From: Pseudochryseolinea flava
GTDB taxonomy: Bacteria; Bacteroidota; Bacteroidia; Cytophagales; Cyclobacteriaceae
Direction of reading: 5' to 3'
Length of the DNA: 64,000 bases
Assembly (NCBI RefSeq): GCF_003286915.1
Contig: NZ_QMFY01000017.1
Location: 1-64,000 of the forward strand
Shown in pieces: positions 56,301-64,000 of the stretch (position 1 is the first letter of the stretch; each line of letters opens with the position of its first letter). The position numbers were made by a program, and so were the translations under genes. The notes beneath the pieces are model-generated. The model made no database searches. It worked only from the letters and a program-made list of their open reading frames with translations, and had not been told where the DNA came from.

Positions 56301-56481
56301 ATTCTCTGTTGGTGCTGGTGCTGAGGCTCGTAAGACAATCGGCTGGACTGTAGCCGGAGGCATGGTCGCAGCAAGTTCGCTTGCCATCTTCGTGGTACCG
56401 GTACTGTTTGTATTGATCACGAAAATAGCATATCGCAATAAGCCAAAGACTGTAGAGCCAGCTTATCCAGAAGAATCATAA
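53323..56481 (+). CDS. HAE1-family hydrophobe/amphiphile RND transporter (AcrB/MexB-like)
   Basis: This 1052-aa transporter starts with MIADVFIRRPVTSIVVSIV, the classic HAE1 opening, and has the YPDITPPTVSVQGTYIGADAQTVE segment. Proton relay residues are D409 and D410 (VVDDAIVVVEA) and K944 (LAAKNAILIVEF). The full AcrB-type architecture of 12 helices and two large porter domains is present. It would export hydrophobic drugs, bile-like detergents or plant phenolics; which is not shown. Confidence 0.96.
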   Translation: MIADVFIRRPVTSIVVSIVIVLVGVIAMSTLPISQYPDITPPTVSVQGTYIGADAQTVEQTTTTAIEAQVNGTPGMSYMSSNSTASGVSSITVTFDIGTDINIATLDVQNRVSVAEPSLPEIVKRLGLTVRKRNPSIFLALALYSPNGTHDATFLGNYANIYLKDALLRVKGVGDIVTVGDDFGMRIWLNPEKMASMGISTQEVNAALAEQNLQIAAGSVGGSPQPRLQAFEYNVLTNSRINQVADFENIVVRTNPAQGNMVYLKDIARVELAKFNYGNNPFVMGKPSAFMLLYLAPGANALETNQGVTKALGELKQSFPKDLDYLVPLETTSVVEISIEEVIHTLVEALALVVLVVFLFLQNWRATLIPVLAIPVSLIGTFIFFIPFGFTINTLTLFAFVLAIGIVVDDAIVVVEAIQHNMDHYKLSAKEATIRAMKEISAPVIAIALILAAVFVPVGFVPGIVGKLYQQFAITIAVSVMISAFVALSLTPALSMLLLKPHDENRKKNFLDKFFDKFNGWFGKVTNSYTKGVAGWIKATPYVLVMMVCLFVGLGYMFKTKPTGFIPTEDEKRMYVSYEMPEGTSIKRNIEMQLEIQKRIQSIPAVGVVGGLAGLNILTFSNKSNVGTVFVNLKHWNDRDLETESVTAVMKEIQMRTADIKEARIRAIAPPAIPGLGQSSGFTFELQQTTSTDNIKQFEGVMRKFLGAANQRPEIAMAFSFFSATTPSYQVELDKEKAKKLGVSVSDAYSTLSTYLGSSYINDFNIYGRNFRVVSQADTAFRKDINDIGRYFVRNSTGNMVPLSALVTSKLIETPAVVSHYNIYRSAEIIGEAKPGYSSGQAIEALKEVAAQTLPVGYGYEFGGMSREEIKAGNSTGLIFAVSVVFVFLFLAALYESWSVPFSVLFAVPIGAFGSILTLTLLPNLTNNIYAQIGLITLIGLAAKNAILIVEFAKERVDKGMEIVPATLEAVQLRLRPIIMTSLAFILGVMPLAFSVGAGAEARKTIGWTVAGGMVAASSLAIFVVPVLFVLITKIAYRNKPKTVEPAYPEES

Positions 56482-56505
56482 AGATAGTTTTTAGGTTTAC
56501 AGGTT

Positions 56506-56537
56506 AAAGCCCCGTCAATTTTTGATGGGGCTTTTTT
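56506..56537 (+). terminator. Rho-independent terminator of the second RND operon
   Basis: AAAGCCCCGTCAA pairs with TTGATGGGGCTTT around a short T-rich loop, followed by more T. It ends the tetR-tolC-adaptor-RND unit. Confidence 0.9.
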
Positions 56538-56642
56538 ATGAACAGCATTTTGAATGGGAGTTTACTTCACGTGTTGGTCAGCAAATGAAAGAAATACAAT
56601 TTGTGGCTTTCACACCAGGTGTAGGTAGGAGGAGCATTGACA

Positions 56643-56670
56643 TAAAAAAAGCACCTCAAGACAGGTGCTT
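56643..56670 (-). terminator. Rho-independent terminator of mqo
   Basis: On the minus strand AAGCACCT and AGGTGCTT form a stem around a six-base loop, followed by a run of seven T. It lies 24 bases past the mqo stop. Confidence 0.88.
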
Positions 56671-56693
56671 CTGGATTCTCTGATCAACTGAAA

Positions 56694-58205
56694 TTAATGA
56701 TGTGTCAGCGTTGGAGTTTGTAATCCCAACACTTCGTTTGTCGTTGTTCTGACTTGGTCCAGCAAGTCCTCATTCTTCGATAACGACTGACCGAATGAGG
56801 GAATCATCTTTTTAAGTTTCGATTGCCATTCGGGAGAAGCCAAGTCTTTGCTGAAGCATTTCTCAAGAAGCGTTAACATGATTGATACAGCAGTTGATGC
56901 TCCAGGGGAAGCGCCAAGCAACGCCGCTATCGACCCGTCTTTGGCTGCGATTACCTCTGTACCAAATTCCAATACGCCCACGTGCTCTTTATCTTTTTTG
57001 ATTACTTGAACGCGCTGTCCTGCAATTTCTAATTTCCAGTCTTCGAGTTTTGCATCCGGTATAAAGTCGCGCAGTGCTTCCAAACGATCCTCAGGGGATT
57101 GTCTAACCTGATTAATCAGATAACGTGTCAATGGAATATTATCCAAACCCGCAGCGATCATGGGTACCAGATTGTCATATTTAATAGACTTGAAAAGATC
57201 GAGGTACGATCCTTCCTTCAAGAATTTCGTTGAAAAACCTGCATAAGGTCCGAAAAGCAATTCTTGCTCGTTGTTGATAATACGGGTGTCCAAATGCGGC
57301 ACAGACATCGGCGGTGCACCAACAGATGCCTTGCCATAGACTTTCGCGTGATGACGCTTAATCACTTCGGGATTAACGCACTTCAACCACTGACCGCTTA
57401 CCGGGAATCCACCGTAGCCGCGCCCTTCTGGGATACCAGATTTTTCGAGCAGTCGAAGAGAACCACCTCCCGCACCGACAAATACAAACTTGGCTTTTAT
57501 TTTTCGTTTATCTCCTGTCGCGCGGTTCTTCACTTTCACGATCCAGGATCCGTCCTCGTTCTGTTTCAATTTTCTCACTTCGTGATTGAAGTGAAGTTGA
57601 ACGTCGCTTTTCTTTTGTAAGCTACTAAACATGCTTTGCGTGAGCGATCCGAAATTAACATCTGTACCAATCTCCATGCGCGTCGCAGCAAGCATTTCTG
57701 AAGGTTTGCGATTTTCCATCATGAGTGGCATCCATTCGCGAAGAACATTATGGTCTTCGGAATACTGCATGTCGGCGAAGAGCGGATTCTTCTGCATCTT
57801 CTCAAACCGACTACGTAGGAATTTCACATTTTCCTCACCCCAAACGAAACTTAAGTGTGGAATGCGTGTGATAAAAGATGCAGGCACATCAAGATGATGC
57901 TGTTGGATAAGATAGGCCCAAAATTGTTTTGAAACTTCGAATGATTCCGCAATTTTAATTGCTTTTGAGATGTCGATTGAACCGTCCTTACCTTGTGGTG
58001 TGTAATTCAATTCACAAAACGCCGCATGCCCTGTGCCGGCGTTGTTCCAGGCGTCTGAGCTTTCGGCTGCAGCGATGTCCAACCGCTCGAAAATTTGAAC
58101 ACTAAGATTAGGCTGAAGTTCTTTCAATAAAGCACCCAATGTGGCGCTCATTATGCCCGCACCGACTAGAAGTACGTCGGTCTCTGTTTTGCCTGCCTTT
58201 GTCAT
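56694..58205 (-). CDS. mqo: Malate:quinone oxidoreductase
   Basis: This 503-aa membrane-associated FAD enzyme oxidises L-malate to oxaloacetate and passes electrons to quinone. The dinucleotide motif is [11 protein letters not shown] at 13-23. Family segments follow: [22 protein letters not shown], then [35 protein letters not shown] and [31 protein letters not shown]. Its length is typical. It is transcribed alone, with its own terminator. In Bacteroidota it can replace or add to NAD-dependent malate dehydrogenase in the TCA cycle. Confidence 0.97.
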   Translation of the reverse strand: MTKAGKTETDVLLVGAGIMSATLGALLKELQPNLSVQIFERLDIAAAESSDAWNNAGTGHAAFCELNYTPQGKDGSIDISKAIKIAESFEVSKQFWAYLIQQHHLDVPASFITRIPHLSFVWGEENVKFLRSRFEKMQKNPLFADMQYSEDHNVLREWMPLMMENRKPSEMLAATRMEIGTDVNFGSLTQSMFSSLQKKSDVQLHFNHEVRKLKQNEDGSWIVKVKNRATGDKRKIKAKFVFVGAGGGSLRLLEKSGIPEGRGYGGFPVSGQWLKCVNPEVIKRHHAKVYGKASVGAPPMSVPHLDTRIINNEQELLFGPYAGFSTKFLKEGSYLDLFKSIKYDNLVPMIAAGLDNIPLTRYLINQVRQSPEDRLEALRDFIPDAKLEDWKLEIAGQRVQVIKKDKEHVGVLEFGTEVIAAKDGSIAALLGASPGASTAVSIMLTLLEKCFSKDLASPEWQSKLKKMIPSFGQSLSKNEDLLDQVRTTTNEVLGLQTPTLTHH

Positions 58206-58547
58206 CGCTCTACGTAGTTAAAATCAAATACCAGCACCATCTGATATTCGAGGGCGAAAATAATAAAGGAATGTTTTTTTACAACGGAAATTTTCACTTC
58301 ATGCAAGAGTGACAACGATTGCAATTTTACACCAGAAAAGAAAAAATGTTAGATGTAATTTACGTCGAGAATTCCGTCAAAAGTGATGTCATTTTCCGAA
58401 CGTTAAGTAGGTGTCAGCGCATTACAATTCATGTTCGTAACCTCGCGCGCCGACAGTCAATATTGTGCGATGTGTCTTGTGCAACGTTTAACCCCCTGTA
58501 AGGAATGCAAGCCTTCGACTTTCGGTTTAAGCTTTTACTTTTGCACC
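58206..58547. other. Intergenic region between mqo and the unknown exported pair
   Basis: It holds the divergent upstream regions of two genes. TACTTTTG at 58536-58543 matches the TAnnTTTG box but ends four bases before the ATG at 58548, so it would give an essentially leaderless mRNA; no good -33 box is seen. A 60-codon frame at 58319-58501 starts with TTG and looks like noise. Confidence 0.4.
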
Positions 58548-59558
58548 ATGAATCTCTGGAAATTCCCGGGCGCGATCTACGTATTGCTGTTGCTAAGCAC
58601 GGCATGCACCAAAGAGGCGCCCCCGCTAACGTCTTTTTATTACTGGAAGACAACTTTTGAACTGAATGACACCGAAGTAGCAACGCTGAAACAAAACAGC
58701 GTCTCGAAACTCTATGTACGTTACTTCGACGTTACCTTGATTAAAGGTGCACCTTTTCCTGTGCGTCCCATCGTTTTTAACGAACCTCCACCCGCAATTG
58801 AGATTGTTCCAGTTATCTATGTTCGAAACCAAGTCATGCTTAGCCCAACGGTAGGGGTACCGGATCTTGCAAAAAACATAGTCGACTATATTGATCAGAT
58901 CAATGCCAAAAACAATGTGTCCATTGAAGAAATACAAATTGATTGTGACTGGACGTTGAAAAGTAAAGATGTATTCCTCCGTTTTATTGATGCGTTGAAA
59001 CAGCAAACAAAACATAGGCTGTCGGCAACGATCAGACTACACCAAGTAAAATATTTTGAAACGACGGGTGTTCCTGACGTTGATTACGGCGTTTTGATGT
59101 ACTATAACATGGGGCACATTAATGCGGACGATTCTTCGAATTCCATTTATGATCGGAAGACTGCAAAACGATACCTGGCATCGTTGAAAAATTATCCCCT
59201 TCGATTGGATGTCGCATTACCCTTGTTCTCTTGGGGCATTCATTCACGCGACGGAAAAGTAATTGGACTTCTCAACCAATGGTCTCATGAATCGATAGAT
59301 TCGACAAAATTCAATAACCAAGGTGGCGATCTATACGTTGCAAAAGATAACTTTATTACGCTTGGAAATTTCTTTAGAAAAGGAGATTTCGTTAAGATTG
59401 AAGCTATAGATAAAGATCAGATCAGTGAAATGGCCGATGACATTGCGCGCAGTATTGCGAAGAAACCGCAGACCGTTATTTTTTATGATCTTGATGAACC
59501 GCAATTAACCTACCATGACGATGAAGACCTCTTTGAAGAAATTACTCGTACTTTTTAG
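58548..59558 (+). CDS. Conserved-looking lipoprotein of unknown function, TIM-barrel-like
   Basis: The protein has about 336 aa from the ATG at 58548, which gives a lipoprotein signal (YVLLLLSTAC); upstream starts as far as 58431 lack one. The mature part opens with SFYYWKTTFELND and KLYVRYFDVTL. Alternating strands and helices follow (IEEIQIDCDWTLKSKDVFLRFIDALK; RLSATIRLHQVKYF; DYGVLMYYNMG; RLDVALPLFSWGI), which look like a (beta/alpha)8 barrel such as that of glycoside hydrolases. No family is recognised. Its end overlaps the next gene by 38-44 bases, so the two are translationally coupled. Confidence 0.8.
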   Translation: MNLWKFPGAIYVLLLLSTACTKEAPPLTSFYYWKTTFELNDTEVATLKQNSVSKLYVRYFDVTLIKGAPFPVRPIVFNEPPPAIEIVPVIYVRNQVMLSPTVGVPDLAKNIVDYIDQINAKNNVSIEEIQIDCDWTLKSKDVFLRFIDALKQQTKHRLSATIRLHQVKYFETTGVPDVDYGVLMYYNMGHINADDSSNSIYDRKTAKRYLASLKNYPLRLDVALPLFSWGIHSRDGKVIGLLNQWSHESIDSTKFNNQGGDLYVAKDNFITLGNFFRKGDFVKIEAIDKDQISEMADDIARSIAKKPQTVIFYDLDEPQLTYHDDEDLFEEITRTF

Positions 59559-61749
59559 TTTTTCCATACTGTTAACGACGAGTGTGATATTTGCCTGTGC
59601 CGACTGGTACATGGGCTATGATTCGGATTCAAGTTTTACCCCCGAGGTTTTTGCGGACGAATCGTATTCGCCGCTCTTCTATTCTTCGCAGGAACCGTTT
59701 TACCGTGTCAACTACGACACCGAGCATCGGTCAAGATTTAATAATGACATTACCGCGGATTGGTCAGCGTATTTAAATGGAAAGATTTCAACGGAAGACG
59801 TGAAGTACCTTTTGCTTGACGAAAATGCAAACGCCGACATCGATCTGCTTTTTAAGGCAGTGCAAGCTAAGAAGGGGCTTCCAGCGCGATTTGCGTCTTT
59901 AAACATCGCTGACGATAAGGTTAAATCATTCATTAACTTTTTACACTTCGCGAAGGTCATCGAAGCGTGCAGTATGCGATCACCATATTCTTGGGATTAT
60001 GAAGAGTCAACGACACCTCCACAAGTAGCGCAAAAAACGATCGATGAGATTACCAAACTCTACAGCCTTGCGAAAGATCCTTTCATTAAGAATAGATTGT
60101 GGTTTCAAGTAATGAAAGGAAGTTTCTACAGCGGCAACACCAAAAACGTAATTGATTTTTTTGACAAAACGAAAAGCTCAGAACCTGAAAATGTACTTTA
60201 CTATCGCGCGCTGTCCTACGTGGCCGGTGTGCATTATAGTCAGAAGCGTTACGGGATGTCGAACTACTTGTACAGCGTGGTGTTCGACAAGTGTCCGGAA
60301 CTTCGCATTGTGGCTACTTACAACTTTCACCCCATCGAAAACTCGGATTACCAGGAGTCGCTAGCGCTCGCAAAAACGCCTGAAGAGAAAGCTGCCTTAT
60401 GGGCGATATTGGGCTTTTATCTCGACCCAAAACAGTCCATTCAGGAGATTTATAAACTGAATCCGAAGAGTGCTCATATCGATTATCTTCTCACAAGATT
60501 TGTCAACATCAAGGAAGTTGATTTGTCGGAAGATCAGTATACTTCCCTTGCGCAATACAGAGCGGCCATGAAAAAATTGGTGACGGCAGAGGACCTTCAG
60601 TTTGTTACATCCATTGCAAAAGACAACAAAATCGGTAATCCATTTTTGTGGAATACCGCAGCCGGATACCTTAGTATTTACGCAGGCAAGAACGACGACG
60701 CAACACAATTTTTCGACAAGGCCCTGAAAGCGAATGCTTCACCATCCGAGATGTCGAATCAACAAATTCGGTTGCTACGGTTAATCAATACCTTAACGAC
60801 CATTAACAAGCTCGATTCAAAAATTGAAGGAAAACTCGTAGCCGATCTTACTTGGCTTTACAATGAACTTTCAGACGACGACGATACATTTAGAAAAAAC
60901 AATGTTAGGCGCTGGAGTAAAAAGTATCTCTCATCAATTTACAAATCGCAGCAGAATGTTGTGATGGCGGAGCTCCTTGATCGCAACGATAAATTTTACA
61001 TCACGCCTTCGAACGTGGAGTTGATGAAGACCTTCTTCATGAAATCCGGTAAAACGCCTTGGGAGGAAATGGTAGCGAAGAATTACAGTTTAACGCTGAT
61101 GGATCTTTACGAGTACCAAGGTGTCGTTAGCGCCTACAATGGAGAACTTGATAAGGCGATAACGTTGCTCACCGCGGCTAACGGAAAAGCTGAATTACTT
61201 GGGAATCCTTTCAATGGAAAGATTAAAGACTGTCATGACTGTGATCATGCGGCAGTGCAGAAAACAAAATATACAAAGCTGACACTCGTTCAGAAAATGA
61301 AAGAGATGCAGGATCATGTTATTAAGGGCGAGGACGTTTATAATAATAGTCTGCTGTTGGCGAATGCTTACTATAATATGAGCTACTTTGGAAATGCGCG
61401 GGTTTTCTACTACGGTGAAATCATTGATCAAGGGAGCAACTACATTAAGAAGGACTTTCAATCCATGTTGTTCAGTTGTAGTAAAGCAAAAGAGTTCTAT
61501 CAAAAGGCGTTCGATGCCGCGGCCAATGACGAGCAAAAAGCTAAATGCGTTTACATGATGGCCAAGTGCGAACGAAATGAATTTTATGCCCGTGAGTATC
61601 ACGGCAACGATGAGTTTTACGGCGAACCTGATGTTGCATTCTTGGCATGGGATGGTTTTAGAAAACTAAAAAGTAACTATGCCCACACCAAGTATTACAA
61701 AGACGTTATCAATGAGTGTGGATATTTTGGTAAATACGCTGGTAACTAG
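59515..61749 (+). CDS. Large exported helical-repeat protein of unknown function
   Basis: This 744-aa protein (the ATG at 59521 is an equally good start) has a signal peptide at about 1-28 (SVIFACADW; a lipid cysteine is possible). The first section is aromatic and acidic (DWYMGYDSDSSFTPEVF). The rest is alpha-helical with TPR-like repeats (NVLYYRALSYVAGVHYSQKRYGMSNYLYSVV; WNTAAGYLSIYAGKNDDATQFFDKAL; KAITLLTAANGKAELLG) and a CHDCDH motif at about 575-580. No catalytic set is recognised. It overlaps the TIM-barrel-like lipoprotein gene and lies two bases before a Nudix gene, so three genes form one unit. Confidence 0.8.
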   Translation: MTMKTSLKKLLVLFSFSILLTTSVIFACADWYMGYDSDSSFTPEVFADESYSPLFYSSQEPFYRVNYDTEHRSRFNNDITADWSAYLNGKISTEDVKYLLLDENANADIDLLFKAVQAKKGLPARFASLNIADDKVKSFINFLHFAKVIEACSMRSPYSWDYEESTTPPQVAQKTIDEITKLYSLAKDPFIKNRLWFQVMKGSFYSGNTKNVIDFFDKTKSSEPENVLYYRALSYVAGVHYSQKRYGMSNYLYSVVFDKCPELRIVATYNFHPIENSDYQESLALAKTPEEKAALWAILGFYLDPKQSIQEIYKLNPKSAHIDYLLTRFVNIKEVDLSEDQYTSLAQYRAAMKKLVTAEDLQFVTSIAKDNKIGNPFLWNTAAGYLSIYAGKNDDATQFFDKALKANASPSEMSNQQIRLLRLINTLTTINKLDSKIEGKLVADLTWLYNELSDDDDTFRKNNVRRWSKKYLSSIYKSQQNVVMAELLDRNDKFYITPSNVELMKTFFMKSGKTPWEEMVAKNYSLTLMDLYEYQGVVSAYNGELDKAITLLTAANGKAELLGNPFNGKIKDCHDCDHAAVQKTKYTKLTLVQKMKEMQDHVIKGEDVYNNSLLLANAYYNMSYFGNARVFYYGEIIDQGSNYIKKDFQSMLFSCSKAKEFYQKAFDAAANDEQKAKCVYMMAKCERNEFYAREYHGNDEFYGEPDVAFLAWDGFRKLKSNYAHTKYYKDVINECGYFGKYAGN

Positions 61750-61751
61750 TC

Positions 61752-62375
61752 ATGATGAACTACGAATTGCTTGAGGAGATTAAAAAGATCAAATCCATTG
61801 CAGAAATAGGTTTGCAATACGCGAGTTCCGGGTATGAAACAGAGCGCTACACTGAACTTCAACACATCAGCTACACGTTGTTGTCCAAAATATCGGATGT
61901 GCCCATAGAACGGTTGAAGGTGAGCTTGCCGACAGCGACTGATTACCCAACAGCGAAGGTCGATATCCGTGGTCTGCTGTTGACCGAGGATAACAAGGTG
62001 TTACTTGTGCGAGAAAGTGCCGATGGAAAATGGTCGCTGCCGGGAGGGTGGGCAGACGTGGGACTCACGCCAAAAGAAGTAGTGACGAAAGAGTTTAAAG
62101 AAGAAACTGGTTTAGATGTTGAAGTAAAATCTCTTCTGGCGGTGTTCGATAAAAAGATGCACCCTCATCCACCACAAGCGTTCTACGTGTACAAAATGGT
62201 GTTTTTGTGTAAGGCTGTATCGTCAGAAATCGTAAAGGGATTTGATGTATTGGATGTTGGCTACTTTTCTATTGCCGATTTACCGGAACTATCTGAAAAT
62301 AGAATTCTTCGAAGTCAAATTGAGTTTGTAGTTGATCGCATTCAACGTGGTGATCAAACCGCCCATTTTGATTAA
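61752..62375 (+). CDS. Nudix hydrolase with N-terminal helical domain
   Basis: This is a 207-aa cytosolic enzyme. The first 60 residues form the helical NUDIX_N-type domain (EEIKKIKSIAEIGLQYASSGYETERY). The Nudix box reads GGWADVGLTPKEVVTKEFKEETGL, with the KEFKEE metal-binding core intact. This GGWADVG form is normal for the CDP-choline / ADP-ribose-type subgroup and does not mean loss of activity. It starts two bases after the preceding gene. Substrates would be nucleoside diphosphate derivatives. Confidence 0.9.
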   Translation: MMNYELLEEIKKIKSIAEIGLQYASSGYETERYTELQHISYTLLSKISDVPIERLKVSLPTATDYPTAKVDIRGLLLTEDNKVLLVRESADGKWSLPGGWADVGLTPKEVVTKEFKEETGLDVEVKSLLAVFDKKMHPHPPQAFYVYKMVFLCKAVSSEIVKGFDVLDVGYFSIADLPELSENRILRSQIEFVVDRIQRGDQTAHFD

Positions 62376-63266
62376 TTCTCACGTCCGAGCAATGGCTTGT
62401 CTTTCTCCGCGAGTAGTAGGTCTTCCAATAATCCGTGTTGCTTAAAGAACGCGACGAGGTTCGCATTGCGTTGGCCTATATCGAACCCTAAATTCCATTG
62501 TAACTTGTGAAGACATTCTGAGCAAAGTCGATTCGGTTTTAAATCAGATTCAGGTAAACTATTGGAACCGTTGAGCACACATACGGCATGTGTACAATGG
62601 AGACAAGAAAACATATGACCTATTTCATGGGATGATGTCTTGATTAAGCGCTCGAGACATCGCTGGTAGTTTTGTGTTGTGAGCGCTTCGTCTGAAAAGT
62701 GATATATCGAAGATACGCCGACACGCGCTTTCGTAGCAGCTTGACCCAAATACGAAATTCCAATCGTCTGCAGGATAAAGGTCTGTAGCCGTAATTGCCA
62801 TCACAACAATGCCATCTTTTGGGATATGATTTTTTAAGTACGTCAGGATGTACGTCGATTTGAATTGTTCGTGATTGTCCTCGCGCATTCTTCTTGCGTG
62901 AGAAGGAATAGCGGTATCATCTGCACCGGGCAGTAGCGAAACAGAAAGGCCAAAGAAAATCTTGAGATAATCGGCCGTATATTGAATTACTTTCTTTTGT
63001 GCTTCATCAAATTTTCCAATAGGGAGTAGATATATTTTGTTTCGCGTCGCACTTGGTCGAACGGGGTCGTAGGCGATGTAGGTTTCATAATTTTGTCCTT
63101 TTTCTGTGTGTTCAAAGAGCCAATCACCAGGTTGTGGTTTTTCAAGAGCAACATCATTTTGGCGAAGCTTGATGATGTCTGTACTCGTTCGATCGAGTTT
63201 TTTCTCATTTCGCGATGTACATGAAAGTAAAGCAGCAATCAGGAAAATCGAAAAAGAAATCCTCAT
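62372..63266 (-). pseudogene. Archaemetzincin-type zinc peptidase lipoprotein, split by a frameshift
   Basis: Two minus-strand frames make one protein. The first (from the ATG at 63266, lipoprotein signal FLIAALLSC) runs through GIVVMAITATDLYPADDWNFVFG. The second continues at QAATKARVGVSS and carries HEIGHMFSCLHC, then CVLNGSN and CSEC. The archaemetzincin motif is HExxHxxGxxHCx4CxM...CxxC, so the usual Gly is Ser and the usual Met is Leu. The frames meet at TTTGGGTCA (62742-62750 on the plus strand); removing one base joins FG to QAA. It is a real frameshift, a sequencing error in a homopolymer run or, less likely, a programmed +1 site. It converges on and overlaps the Nudix gene end by four bases. 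Confidence 0.85.
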
Positions 63267-63393
63267 GTTAGGTAGCATTATCCGTTCGGTAAAATACCAA
63301 GATATTCTAGAAAATGTCGTGCGGATAAATGAAAAAGAGTGATTCTGTTGTTCGTAACAAAAAGTCTGTGTTAGCTTTCGGAAAATAGAAGCC

Positions 63394-63984
63394 GTGGCAA
63401 AGATAGTAAATGATCGCGAGGCCCTTGCGATATTTCGTAAACACCTCGAAGTTTACACGACTTTATCCGACGATGAGTATGAGAGAGTCTTGACCTATTT
63501 TGTTCCTAAAAAATTGAAGAAGCATGAGTTTCTGGTGCATGAAGGAGATTGGGTAACGAATCACCACTGGGTCATAAAGGGATTGTTGGTCTCTAACTAT
63601 ACCGACGATGAAGGCAAAGATCATATTATGCAATTTGCTATCGAAAATTGTTGGATCACTGATCAGGATGCTTTTTATAATCAGACAAAAGCAATCTTTA
63701 ATATCACTTGTCTGGAAGACACAACATTGATGTGTTTATCATTCTCAAATCGTGAAAAGATGTGTGCCGACATGCATAAAATGGAGCACTACTTCCGTAA
63801 AAAAGGTAACGATAGTTTCGTAAAGCAGCAGCGACGTTTGTTAAGCTATATGACGAACGATGCAAAAGGCCGCTTTAACTTGTTGATGGCTGAATATCCG
63901 GGGTTATACCAGCGCCTATCAAAAAAGATCTTGGCAGCTTACCTTGGCGTTACACGCGAAACCTTAAGTCGGTTCAAGTTTTAG
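63394..63984 (+). CDS. Crp/Fnr-family transcriptional regulator
   Basis: This 196-aa protein starts with a GTG at 63394. The cyclic-nucleotide-binding-like barrel is at about 15-125 (LKKHEFLVHEGDWVTNHHWVIKGLL) and a helix at 125-150. A helix-turn-helix near the end (LYQRLSKKILAAYLGVTRETLSRFK) finishes the chain. The FNR iron-sulphur cysteines are absent and the phosphate-binding cassette is degenerate, as in most Bacteroidota Crp-like proteins, so the ligand is unknown. The stop is inside the window. Confidence 0.92.
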   Translation: MAKIVNDREALAIFRKHLEVYTTLSDDEYERVLTYFVPKKLKKHEFLVHEGDWVTNHHWVIKGLLVSNYTDDEGKDHIMQFAIENCWITDQDAFYNQTKAIFNITCLEDTTLMCLSFSNREKMCADMHKMEHYFRKKGNDSFVKQQRRLLSYMTNDAKGRFNLLMAEYPGLYQRLSKKILAAYLGVTRETLSRFKF

Positions 63985-64000
63985 ATTGATCAAAAAATGT

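Noticed and set aside
58319..58501. 60-codon frame in the gap after mqo
   Set aside because: It starts with TTG, has no domain or helix pattern and overlaps the upstream part of the lipoprotein frame.
62030..62115. Nudix box with Leu in place of the GE glutamate, read as inactivation
   Set aside because: The GGWADVG form is normal in this subfamily and the KEFKEE core is intact.
62372..62749. Separate 125-aa zinc-motif gene
   Set aside because: Its start is only the point at which the frame changes; the upstream frame supplies the missing N-terminal half of the same family, so both are one broken gene.

Overview
The window reads as chromosomal DNA of a member of the Bacteroidota, most likely the Cytophagales. 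Signs seen directly are a SusC/SusD pair preceded by an ECF sigma factor and a FecR anti-sigma factor, three secreted proteins ending in type IX secretion (T9SS) sorting domains, many lipoproteins, an HxlR regulator, a bestrophin-like channel, a TAnnTTTG-type -7 promoter box, and AT-rich leaders without strong Shine-Dalgarno sites. The genus is not determined. No insertion sequence, prophage, integrase, CRISPR array or rRNA is visible; one tRNA-Thr is present.

Layout. 1-4.3 kb: a possible tail of an upstream gene, a tiny membrane ORF, a class A (A2-like) beta-lactamase, tRNA-Thr, an M61 peptidase without its PDZ tail, and a second-type methionine aminopeptidase. 4.4-9.9 kb: a luciferase-like oxidoreductase, a two-gene radical SAM + DUF4130 DNA module with a perfect 19-bp palindrome at its promoter, a T9SS-exported GH18 enzyme and a YD-repeat lipoprotein. 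10-14.7 kb: a lone receiver protein, a DUF937-like protein, a four-gene lipoprotein/7TM/histidine kinase/response regulator cassette, and an OmpH/Skp chaperone. 14.8-16.6 kb: a flavin/2Fe-2S reductase and a CE12-type esterase. 16.7-22.9 kb: a TetR-TolC-adaptor-RND efflux operon. 22.9-36.1 kb: a large T9SS adhesin-like protein, then ECF sigma, FecR, STN-type SusC, SusD, a BNR-propeller lipoprotein and a beta-helix T9SS protein, which together look like a self-regulated glycan uptake locus. 36.2-45.1 kb: a PAS histidine kinase, a VAO-type flavin oxidase, a GNAT-like protein, a lactonase-fold propeller, an NmrA-like reductase divergent from HxlR, a methyltransferase and a bestrophin. 45.1-50 kb: a GH78 rhamnosidase and a 7TMR-DISM histidine kinase. 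50.1-56.5 kb: a second TetR-TolC-adaptor-RND operon of HAE1 type. 56.7-64 kb: malate:quinone oxidoreductase, an overlapping pair of uncharacterised exported proteins, a Nudix hydrolase, a frameshifted archaemetzincin lipoprotein and a Crp/Fnr regulator.

How the genes work together. The physiology suggested is that of a plant-polysaccharide degrader: rhamnosidase, rhamnogalacturonan-type esterase, SusCD and a beta-helix protein, with exported enzymes sent out by T9SS. Two independent TetR-controlled RND pumps and a beta-lactamase supply chemical defence, and several two-component systems supply sensing. The items I consider most worth following are the radical SAM/DUF4130 module with its promoter palindrome, the overlapping pair of unknown exported proteins at 58.5-61.7 kb, the sensor cassette at 11.2-13.9 kb in which the kinase has no sensor domain of its own, and the broken archaemetzincin. 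All functions rest on motif recognition by eye; no database search was run.
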